Assembly (NCBI RefSeq): GCF_000661915.1
Contig: NZ_CP007509.1
Coordinates: 620,001-684,000, forward strand
Length of the DNA stretch: 64,000 nucleotides
DNA from: Stutzerimonas decontaminans
Lineage (GTDB): Bacteria > Pseudomonadota > Gammaproteobacteria > Pseudomonadales > Pseudomonadaceae
Direction of reading: 5' to 3'
How positions within the stretch are numbered: position 1 is the stretch's first letter; each line of letters starts with the position of its first letter. Position numbers and translations under genes: made by a program. Under the pieces are notes generated by a model. That model had not been told where the DNA came from, made no database searches, and worked only from the letters and a program-made list of their open reading frames with translations. Positions 57,448 to 64,000 of the stretch are shown here, piece by piece.

Positions 57448-58173
57448 ATGAGCGAACCCAATCCGTATCCCGCTGTGCCATTCGGCGACTGGGACGGCAG
57501 CCCGGCAGCTGCGCGAGCAATGCAGCAGACGCTGGCCTCGCAGGTACGACTGCAGGATGACTTTCCGCCGTTGCGCTTGATTGCCGGGGTGGATGTCGGC
57601 TTCGAAGAAGGCGGAAGCATCACCCGAGCAGCAGCTGTGCTGCTGGATGCCGATACGCTCGAGCTGGTCGGCAGCAGCCTGGCGCGAATCCCCACGAATA
57701 TGCCGTATATCCCTGGTCTGCTGTCATTTCGCGAGCTGCCGGCAGTCCTCCAGGCGCTCGCCGAGCTGCCAGCGGTCCCCGATCTGATCTTTTCCGACGG
57801 CCACGGTATCGCCCACCCGCGGCGCCTGGGAATCGCCGCACATCTCGGTGTGGTAACTGGCCTGCCCACCATTGGCGTGGCGAAGAAGCTGCTCACCGGC
57901 GAGCATGATGAGCTTGACCTGATGCGCGGTGCGCAGGTCGAGTTGCGCGACAAGAAGACTGGCGAAATGATCGGCTACGTGTTGCGCAGCAAGGACAAGG
58001 TGCGGCCGCTGATCATCTCGCCTGGCAACCGCGTCAGCATCGCCACGGCGCCGGAGCTGGTAAAGCGCTACCTGACGCGCTACCGCCTGCCCGAGCCGAC
58101 TCGTCTGGCCGATCGGCTGGCCTCGCGGCGGGAGGAAAAGGCCGCTGCACGCCGCATGGCCGGCAACGCCTAG
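57448..58173 (+). CDS. nfi: Endonuclease V (deoxyinosine 3'-endonuclease)
   Basis: 241 residues. Endonuclease V cuts the second phosphodiester bond 3' of deoxyinosine and other deaminated bases. Catalytic blocks: IAGVDVGF (first Asp), PYIPGLLSFREL (wedge and Glu), DGHGIAHPRRLGIAAHLG (second Asp) and TIGVAKKLL (Lys). The ATG follows CAGGAG. It lies upstream of ampD and is divergent from the GlxA-type regulator. Confidence 0.94.
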   Translation: MSEPNPYPAVPFGDWDGSPAAARAMQQTLASQVRLQDDFPPLRLIAGVDVGFEEGGSITRAAAVLLDADTLELVGSSLARIPTNMPYIPGLLSFRELPAVLQALAELPAVPDLIFSDGHGIAHPRRLGIAAHLGVVTGLPTIGVAKKLLTGEHDELDLMRGAQVELRDKKTGEMIGYVLRSKDKVRPLIISPGNRVSIATAPELVKRYLTRYRLPEPTRLADRLASRREEKAAARRMAGNA

Positions 58174-58287
58174 TAGCTGGCGCTCCTGTCAGGTTGTAAC
58201 CGCGATTGCCAGCCGTGGCGGCTGCGCTTGCAGGCGCCGTCGTGCAGGCGCTAGCCTGCGGGCTTGCTGTCAGCATGGACCTTCAAG

Positions 58288-58839
58288 ATGCATCTGGATT
58301 GCGCCACCGGCTGGTGTCATGGCGTCCGCCACTGCCCGTCGCCGAACTTCAACCAGCGTCCGGCCGGCGAGATATCCCTGCTGGTGATTCACAACATCAG
58401 CCTGCCGCCGGGGCAGTTTGGTACCGGCAAGGTTCAGCAGTTCTTCCAGAATGCACTGCAGCGCTGCGAGCATCCGTTCTTCGAAGAAATCGCCGAACTG
58501 CAAGTCTCGGCGCATTTTCTCATCGAGCGTGATGGCGCGATCACTCAGTTCGTCTCCTGTCTGGACCGTGCTTGGCATGCCGGTGTGTCCTGTTTCGATG
58601 GCCGTGACGGCTGCAATGATTTCTCAATTGGCATCGAGCTGGAGGGGACTGATGACCAACCCTTCAGCGAGGCGCAGTATCAGGCGCTGATCGAGCTTTG
58701 CCGGGTTCTTCAGGGCGCCTATCCGGCCATCACCCCCGAGCGGGTTTGCGGTCACAGCGATATCGCCCCCGGGCGCAAGACCGACCCCGGCCCGGCATTC
58801 GACTGGCAGCGGTTGCGCACGGCTACCATTACCTGCTGA
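58288..58839 (+). CDS. ampD: 1,6-anhydro-N-acetylmuramyl-L-alanine amidase AmpD
   Basis: 183 residues. Cytoplasmic zinc amidase that recycles anhydro-muropeptides; its loss derepresses AmpC-type beta-lactamase in relatives that carry ampR-ampC. Zinc ligands are seen in LLVIHNISLPP (His) and VCGHSDIAPGRKTDPG (His, Asp). No signal peptide, so not one of the periplasmic AmpDh homologues. ATG 58288 matches the family start; the frame to 58264 adds eight residues. ampE follows after 16 bp. Confidence 0.94.
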   Translation: MHLDCATGWCHGVRHCPSPNFNQRPAGEISLLVIHNISLPPGQFGTGKVQQFFQNALQRCEHPFFEEIAELQVSAHFLIERDGAITQFVSCLDRAWHAGVSCFDGRDGCNDFSIGIELEGTDDQPFSEAQYQALIELCRVLQGAYPAITPERVCGHSDIAPGRKTDPGPAFDWQRLRTATITC

Positions 58840-58855
58840 CGAAAGGAAAAGAGCG

Positions 58856-59692
58856 ATGAGTTTTCTGGTAATCCTGCTCGTGCTGCTGGTGGACAAATTT
58901 TCCGACTGGCGACCACGCCTGCAGAACGATGGACCCTGGCTGACGCGACTGCGTCAGGCCGAAACCAGCCCCAGCCTGCAGCGGGCGCCCTGGCTTGTAC
59001 TGCTTCTGCTGGTGCTGCTGCCGGTGGCGCTGCTCGGCCTGCTGCTGGCGGCGCTGGAGCCTCTGGCGTACGGCTGGCTAAGCCTGCCGCTGCATCTGCT
59101 GGTGCTGCTCTACAGCCTGGGCCGTGGGCATGCCAAGTCCGAGCTCGGTACCTTCCGCGATGCGTGGCGACGCGGTGATCAGGAGGCGGCGGCACTGGCC
59201 GCCGAGCGGGACATCGGCTTGCAGGAGCAGGATCCGCCCAGCCTGCTGCAGGCGGTGCAGACACGGCTGCTGTGGAAGAGCTACGAGGGTTTTTTCGCCG
59301 TCATCTTCTGGTACCTGCTGCTGGGGCCGATGGCGGCCTTGGCCTACCGGTTGCTGGCGCTGTGCGCCGAACATGCCGAGCTAGAAGGATTGCGCGAGCG
59401 CGCCGAGCAGCTGCGGCATGCTTTCGACTGGCTGCCGGTGCGGGTGCTGCTGGGCAGCTTCGCCCTGGTCGGCAACTTTGTCGCCGTCAACCGGGCATTG
59501 CTGCACGAGTTGCTCAGCTGGGATGTGTCTGCGCGGCGCCTGCTGGCTGATGCGGGCCCGCTGGCTGCCGACCTGTCGCCTCAAATCGATGGTGAGGCGG
59601 GCATCGCCCGGCTCGATGGAATAGCCGCATTGCTGGTGCGCACACGGGTCTTCTGGTACGCGGTGATTGCGGTCCTGACCCTCCTCGCCTGA
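58856..59692 (+). CDS. ampE: Regulatory signalling modulator AmpE
   Basis: 278 residues, inner-membrane protein. Four predicted TM segments (about 41-68, 78-90, 140-165, 258-275), with SFLVILLVLLVDKFSDWR at the N-terminus and WKSYEGFFAVIFWYLLLGP in the middle, typical of the AmpE/CobD-like family. It partners ampD in the same operon. Its biochemical role is not settled. Confidence 0.9.
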   Translation: MSFLVILLVLLVDKFSDWRPRLQNDGPWLTRLRQAETSPSLQRAPWLVLLLLVLLPVALLGLLLAALEPLAYGWLSLPLHLLVLLYSLGRGHAKSELGTFRDAWRRGDQEAAALAAERDIGLQEQDPPSLLQAVQTRLLWKSYEGFFAVIFWYLLLGPMAALAYRLLALCAEHAELEGLRERAEQLRHAFDWLPVRVLLGSFALVGNFVAVNRALLHELLSWDVSARRLLADAGPLAADLSPQIDGEAGIARLDGIAALLVRTRVFWYAVIAVLTLLA

Positions 59693-59832
59693 GCAGGAGC
59701 AGGCCCAGTGAATGGCCAGCCATCAAATTGCTGGATGGCCATTCGCGCGCCGACACGCTGCAGCCTGCGAGCCAGAGCGGCTGCGCCTGTGGCAGCAACC
59801 GCTTGTCGGATGGCCATCATTTGGCTATTACC

Positions 59833-59859
59833 TTAAGTTACAAAAGCACCTACCGATAT
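59833..59859 (+). promoter_or_regulatory. FliA (sigma-28) type promoter of the chemoreceptor gene
   Basis: TTAAGTTA (59833-59840), 11-bp spacer, ACCGATAT (59852-59859). It matches the flagellar consensus TAAAGTTT-N11-GCCGATAA at six of eight positions in each half with exact spacing. The leader to the GTG start is about 88 nt. Confidence 0.65.
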
Positions 59860-59953
59860 CCCGTATAACCCGGGCAGATGCCACTCTCTGACGAGCCCTG
59901 CTGCGCGCTGCAATTGCGTGCAAGCCCATACCAATAAAATTGGGAGACGTCGT

Positions 59954-61984
59954 GTGAATAGTCTGTTGTATCCCGCGATCGCGTTCATGAACCGCCTGAG
60001 CTTCGGCATGAAGTTCAGCCTGGTCAGCGTCCTGTTCTTCGTTCCCATGTTGCTGAGCAATTACTACCTGGTGCGCGATTCATACCGGGCGTTCGTCGGC
60101 ACCCGCACGGAATTGCAGAGCCTGGAGCTGCTCGGCTCGACCCTGCAGGTGCGGCGCAGCATGGAGGACTGGAAGGACCTCGTGCGAATCGAGTCGATCA
60201 TCGGCCAGACCGGCAATGTCGAGGCGCTGCAGACTCGTTTGAACCGTGTCGAAGCGGAGCTGGCAGCGCAGCTGCAGGCCCTTGCGCCGGTCGGCGATGC
60301 GCCCGAACAGGTGGCCGAATTCAATGCTCGCCGCGATGGTCTGGTAGCCGGGCTGAATGCCGCCCAGGCCGAGCAATCAGTACAGTCCAAAGCTGCCATG
60401 GCAGAAACGCTGCTGGGGCAGTCGCAGGTGATGATCAAGCTGGTCGCCGGGCAGTCCGGTCTCAGCCAGGACCTCGAGCGCGAGGTACGTCTGCTGGCCG
60501 AGCTGCTGACTACGGTAACCCCGGCCATCAGCGCATCGCTCGGCGAGGGCCGCGCGGTGGGCTCCTACACCTTCGGCCAGGGCTACCTGAACTCCGATGC
60601 CAGCAACACGCTGGACAACCTCGTGCTGGAGCTGGAAAAGCAGCAGGCGCAGTACGCCGCGCAACTGCAGGATGCTCTCGGCGCGAGCGAGGCCGCGCGG
60701 CGCAAGCTCGATTCCTTCGCCAACGCCAGCCGTGAGTCGCTGCAGGCGAGCAGCGACATCCTGCAGGACGAGGTGATCATGGCCGATGCGCTGGACCGCC
60801 CGTGGGAGCAGTTCTACGAGCGCATCAGCGCCGAGATGGCGAAGACCTACCAGCTCAACGATGCCATCCTCGGTTACCTCGAGGTGGAGCTGGCCGAGCG
60901 GCTGGAGCAGAAGCGCCTGTTGATGACGTTGCTGCTCTCGGCGCTGGCGGTGGTGCTGTGCCTTGTGGCGTACCTGTATGCCGGTTTCTACGCTTCGACA
61001 CGCGCCTCGCTGCACAACCTGGGTGAGATCATGGGCAGGGTTGCCGGTGGCGACATGACCGTCCGCTATCAGGTGCAGAGCCGCGACGAATTGGGCGAGC
61101 TGGGGCAGGTGTTCAATACCACCGTGGCGCAGATCCGCGAACTGATCGAGCGCGTCGGTCAGACGGTCGCCGAGGTCGAGCGCCAGGCGCAGCGGGTCGA
61201 AAGCGTCTCCGGCGAGAGCAACCAGACCGTGTCCGAGCAGCGCGGCCAGATCGAGCAGGTCGCCACGGCGATGAACGAGATGTCCGCCACGGCCCAGGAG
61301 GTTGCCAGCAGTGCCGAGGCGGCGGTAGGCAGCGCGCAGAGCGTCAACGAGGAGACCGTCAGCGGTCGCGAGCTGGTGGTGGCGCAGGTCGGTGGTATCC
61401 AGCGGCTGGCTGGTGAAATCGAGCAGTCGGTGCAGGTGATCAACCAGTTGGCTGGTGATAGCAAGGCGATCAGCCAGGTGCTGGACGTTATCAAGACGAT
61501 TGCCGAGCAGACCAACCTGCTGGCACTCAATGCCGCCATCGAGGCAGCGCGTGCCGGGGAGCAGGGGCGTGGCTTCGCGGTGGTTGCCGATGAGGTGCGC
61601 GGGCTGGCGCAGCGGACGCAGAAGTCCACCGCGGAAATCGAGCAGATGATCGCGCGTCTGCAGAACGGCGTCGGCGCGGCGGTGAAAACCATGCACGCCA
61701 GCCATGCGCTTGCCGAAGACACCGTCGGCCAATCCGGGCAGGTGGAGCAGGCGCTGGAGAATATCCTTGGTGCGGTCGGGCTGATCGTCGATCAGAACCA
61801 GCAGATCGCGGCGGCGGCGGAGCAGCAGACTGCGGTGGCGCACGATATCGATCGCAACATCGTTGCCATCAACGAGGCCGGCCAGCGGACCGCCGAGGGA
61901 GCGGGGCATACCGAGCAGGCGAGCCGCGAGTTGTCTCAGCTGGTGGGACGGCTGCAGCAGCTGATCGGCGCGTTCCGGGTCTGA
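59954..61984 (+). CDS. Methyl-accepting chemotaxis protein
   Basis: 676 residues. TM1 (about 19-40), a periplasmic helical domain of about 280 residues, TM2 (about 320-345), HAMP (about 346-400) and a full signalling domain with the tip [21 protein letters not shown] and [18 protein letters not shown] 59954 is chosen because GGGAGA lies 6 nt before it and TM1 then starts near the N-terminus; the frame to 59918 has no such support. It follows ampE as does PA4520 in P. aeruginosa. A FliA-type promoter ties its expression to motility. Ligand unknown. Confidence 0.92.
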   Translation: MNSLLYPAIAFMNRLSFGMKFSLVSVLFFVPMLLSNYYLVRDSYRAFVGTRTELQSLELLGSTLQVRRSMEDWKDLVRIESIIGQTGNVEALQTRLNRVEAELAAQLQALAPVGDAPEQVAEFNARRDGLVAGLNAAQAEQSVQSKAAMAETLLGQSQVMIKLVAGQSGLSQDLEREVRLLAELLTTVTPAISASLGEGRAVGSYTFGQGYLNSDASNTLDNLVLELEKQQAQYAAQLQDALGASEAARRKLDSFANASRESLQASSDILQDEVIMADALDRPWEQFYERISAEMAKTYQLNDAILGYLEVELAERLEQKRLLMTLLLSALAVVLCLVAYLYAGFYASTRASLHNLGEIMGRVAGGDMTVRYQVQSRDELGELGQVFNTTVAQIRELIERVGQTVAEVERQAQRVESVSGESNQTVSEQRGQIEQVATAMNEMSATAQEVASSAEAAVGSAQSVNEETVSGRELVVAQVGGIQRLAGEIEQSVQVINQLAGDSKAISQVLDVIKTIAEQTNLLALNAAIEAARAGEQGRGFAVVADEVRGLAQRTQKSTAEIEQMIARLQNGVGAAVKTMHASHALAEDTVGQSGQVEQALENILGAVGLIVDQNQQIAAAAEQQTAVAHDIDRNIVAINEAGQRTAEGAGHTEQASRELSQLVGRLQQLIGAFRV

Positions 61985-61997
61985 GCACGGGCAGCGT

Positions 61998-62783
61998 TCA
62001 GGGCTGCGGCCAGCCGAACAGTTCACAGCTGTTGCGATAGCTGGCTGTGGCCAGCTCTTCGGCGCTGACACCCTTCAGCTCGGCCAGCATCCGGCAGATA
62101 TCGGGCAGCAGTTCCGGGCTGTTGCGCTCGCCGGCGTGGCCGGCTGGTGGAATGTCCGGCGAGTCGGTTTCCAGCACGATGGCATCCAGCGGCAACTGTT
62201 TCAGCACCCGCTGCATGCGCTGCGCCTGCGGCCAGGTGCCGGCGCCTCCGAGCCCGAGTTTGAAGCCCAGGCGCAAGTACTCCCGCGCCTCTTCCCAGCT
62301 GCCACTGAATGCGTGCACGACACCCGCGCGCTCCAGCTTGTGTCGCTTGAGCATGGCGATCATCGGTGCATGGGCGCGACGCACATGCAGCAGTACCGGC
62401 AGGCTGAATTCCGCGGCCAGTGCCAGCTGGGCTTCGAGTAGTTCGTGCTGACGCTCGATGTCGGGATCCTCGACGTAGTAGTCCAGGCCAATCTCGCCGA
62501 TGGCGCAGAGGTTGGGATCGCCGTGCAGGCGCTCCAGCCAGTCGCGCAATTGCTGCAGATGCTCGTCCCGATGCTCTTCGATGAACACCGGGTGCAGGCC
62601 CAGCGCGGCATAAATACTCGGCTGCTCGCAGGCCAGCTGCCAGACACGTTGCCAATTGGCTTCATGTACACCGAGCACCACAATGCGCTCGACTCCGGCG
62701 TTCTGGCTGCGAGCAATGACCTGCGCCCGGTCGTCATCGAACATTTCGAAATCGAGGTGAGTATGGGTGTCGATCAGTTGCAC
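61998..62783 (-). CDS. TatD family metal-dependent hydrolase
   Basis: 261 residues. TatD proteins are metal-dependent DNases. The metal ligands HxH in DTHTHLDF, Glu in AIGEIGLDYY, His in LHVRRAHAP, His in VVHAFSGSW and Asp in LETDSPDIPP are in order. It may be a YjjV/YcfH-type member. Convergent with the chemoreceptor gene, 13 bp apart. Confidence 0.92.
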   Translation of the reverse strand: MQLIDTHTHLDFEMFDDDRAQVIARSQNAGVERIVVLGVHEANWQRVWQLACEQPSIYAALGLHPVFIEEHRDEHLQQLRDWLERLHGDPNLCAIGEIGLDYYVEDPDIERQHELLEAQLALAAEFSLPVLLHVRRAHAPMIAMLKRHKLERAGVVHAFSGSWEEAREYLRLGFKLGLGGAGTWPQAQRMQRVLKQLPLDAIVLETDSPDIPPAGHAGERNSPELLPDICRMLAELKGVSAEELATASYRNSCELFGWPQP

Positions 62784-62826
62784 GACAGGCTCCGTACGGT
62801 GGGCGGACGGTAATGCTACATCGCCT

Positions 62827-63069
62827 TCAACGGCTTTCCTCTTCGATCTGGATGTCGCTGACGCCCAGTTCGCTCAGTCGGCTGGCCTCGCTTGGATGGA
62901 CCGGGTCTTCCCAGGGCGCGTCGCCGGCGGCGCGCGGCTCGCGCACGTGATGCAGCAGAATTTCCAGCTCGGCCTGCTCGAGACCGGGCACTTCGAACGA
63001 GCTGATCAGCAGCGAGGCGGGCTCGCCGTTGATGCGGTAGTGAATGCGGTAACGCTTTAGATCGGTCAT
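62827..63069 (-). CDS. Conserved hypothetical small protein
   Basis: 80 residues from ATG 63069, with AGGAAG 7 nt upstream; the longer frame to 63150 overlaps the ada end and is not favoured. Sequence: KRYRIHYRINGEPASLLISS, then FEVPGLEQAELEILLHHVRE and SELGVSDIQIEEESR. It is acidic, with no TM and no signal peptide. I do not recognise a family; the pattern suggests a small alpha/beta cytoplasmic protein. It is on the same strand as ada and tatD, between them. Confidence 0.65.
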   Translation of the reverse strand: MTDLKRYRIHYRINGEPASLLISSFEVPGLEQAELEILLHHVREPRAAGDAPWEDPVHPSEASRLSELGVSDIQIEEESR

Positions 63070-63121
63070 GGCGGGCTTCCTGCGGTTGGCGGCACTGAAG
63101 TATCCGACCGCCGAAAACACC

Positions 63122-64000
63122 TCAGGCTCCCGAATCACCCTGCGCTTCACGCTCGAGCAGTGCGGCCTTGCGTTCCAGGCCCCAGCGATAGCCGGTCAGC
63201 GCCTGATGGCTGCCGACCACGCGGTGGCAGGGCACCAGCAGGCCGACCGGGTTGCTGGCGCAGGCGCGGGCGACTGCCCGGGCGTGGCTGCCGAGGGTCG
63301 CCGCCAGCTCGCCGTAGCGCCGGGTCTCGCCGACGGGGATCTGCTGCAATGCCTGCCAGACCCGTTGCTGAAAGGCTGTGCCGCGCAGGTCGAGGGGCAA
63401 CTGGGCGGCCCGCTGTGGTTCCTCCAGTTGGCCGACAATTGCCTGCAGCCATTCACCCAGCCCGGCCTGATCGCGCTGCAGTTGTGCGGCGGTAAAGCGC
63501 GAGCGCAACTCGTCTTCCAGCACCGTTTCGTCGTTACCGAATAGCAGCGCGCAGACACCCTTGTCGCTGCTGGCGATCAGCAGCAGGCCGAGCGGGCAGG
63601 GCGCCAGGGCATAGCGCAGGGTTTCGCCAGCACCTTTGCGGCGGCGCTGGGCCGGCGTCAGCGCCTGCGCGTCCGCATAGGGCGCCCGTGTGCCGGAATA
63701 GCCGGCGGTGAGGGCGGCATCGAGTACCGAATCGGCTTTCGCCAGGTGGGTTTCCAGGCGTTCGCGGCGGCGTGCCGCTGACCAGGCGCGCGGCGTCATG
63801 CCGGTGCGCGCCTTGAATGCGCGTGTCAGATAGGCAGGCGACAGTCCGATACGCGCGGCCAGCTGCTGCAGTGGCAGCGGCGCTTCGGTTTCGTCGAGCA
63901 GGCGGCAGGCGGCGACCACCAGTGCATCGAGCTGCTCGCTCGGGCTCGGGCCGCAGGGCGAGCAACGGCGGCATGGCCGGTATCCGGCGGCCTGGGCCGC
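63122..64000 (-). CDS. ada: Bifunctional Ada: methylphosphotriester/O6-methylguanine-DNA methyltransferase and regulator (5' end outside window)
   Basis: The frame remains open to base 64000, so the N-terminus is outside; 292 residues are visible. Order in the visible part: the end of the zinc phosphotriester domain (YRPCRRCSPC, equivalent to the last two zinc Cys), AraC-type HTH (about 63700-63920; IGLSPAYLTRAFKARTGMTP), then the methyltransferase with catalytic VPCHRVVG and the Arg-rich GTAFQQRVWQALQQIPVGET. Ada repairs alkylated DNA and activates its own regulon after self-methylation. It is upstream of the small protein at 62827 on the same strand. Confidence 0.92.
   Translation of the reverse strand, partial: AAQAAGYRPCRRCSPCGPSPSEQLDALVVAACRLLDETEAPLPLQQLAARIGLSPAYLTRAFKARTGMTPRAWSAARRRERLETHLAKADSVLDAALTAGYSGTRAPYADAQALTPAQRRRKGAGETLRYALAPCPLGLLLIASSDKGVCALLFGNDETVLEDELRSRFTAAQLQRDQAGLGEWLQAIVGQLEEPQRAAQLPLDLRGTAFQQRVWQALQQIPVGETRRYGELAATLGSHARAVARACASNPVGLLVPCHRVVGSHQALTGYRWGLERKAALLEREAQGDSGA

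Noticed and set aside
60377..62071. 564-codon minus-strand frame opposite the chemoreceptor gene
   Set aside because: The translation is Leu/His/Arg-rich without any family pattern, and the plus strand is an intact chemoreceptor.

Overview
The window is a gene-dense stretch (about 63-65% G+C by eye) of a gammaproteobacterial chromosome. Protein sequences and gene order point to Pseudomonas in the broad sense, perhaps the P. stutzeri/Stutzerimonas group. The genus call rests on the hflX-hflK-hflC-hisZ-purA-rnr-rlmB, rpsF-rpsR-DUF2232-rplI-dnaB-alr, pilS-pilR and ampD-ampE neighbourhoods; the finer placement is a guess. I see no rRNA, insertion sequence, prophage, CRISPR array or frameshifted gene. 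Genes run off both edges: ubiX on the left, ada on the right.

Layout. 1-3837: the end of ubiX, a small lipoprotein, an additional FtsH-type protease and queG. 3870-14130: a compact housekeeping run, nnrD/E-tsaE-amiB-mutL-miaA-hfq-hflX-hflK-hflC, ending in a terminator. 14304-17324: hisZ, purA and two identical tRNA-Leu(CAG) genes. 17529-23120: rnr-rlmB, then a hybrid histidine kinase. 23157-28082: the S6/S18/L9 ribosomal protein operon, dnaB and alr. 28070-37416: a signalling block with a membrane diguanylate cyclase (NicD-like), ygiQ, a chemoreceptor preceded by a PHO-box-like array (CtpL-like), a dual-receiver diguanylate cyclase (GcbA-like) and a DUF2333 protein. 37458-43763: pilR-pilS with a small zinc-ribbon protein, bamD, and divergent rluD-pgeF. 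43839-47004: clpB behind a heat-shock promoter, then a tRNA-Asn/Pro/Lys operon. 47027-52717: ndh, DUF3094, DUF1631, nadC and a ZapG/YhcB-like gene. 52819-63069: an alpha/beta hydrolase, trpS, zapE, a GlxA-type regulator, nfi, ampD-ampE, a flagellar-class chemoreceptor, a TatD nuclease and a small unknown protein, followed by ada.

How the genes fit together. The left half is core RNA, protein and DNA maintenance. The middle links surface behaviour (c-di-GMP synthesis, phosphate chemotaxis, type IV pilus control). The right half mixes NAD, translation, peptidoglycan-recycling and DNA-repair genes. Compared with P. aeruginosa, as I remember it, the window joins several blocks that lie apart there (around ubiX, PA4950-4928, PA4844-4842, PA4547-4535, PA4441-4438 and PA4524-4520), so it is a mosaic of conserved islands.

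No wholly new defence or biosynthetic system is visible. The best leads are regulatory: the PHO-box-like array ahead of the CtpL-like receptor beside two cyclases linked to dispersion in P. aeruginosa, a FliA-type promoter for the second receptor, structured leaders ahead of hflK and rpsF, and a recurring class of strong 3'-end hairpins without T-tracts, two of which share a 13-nt core.
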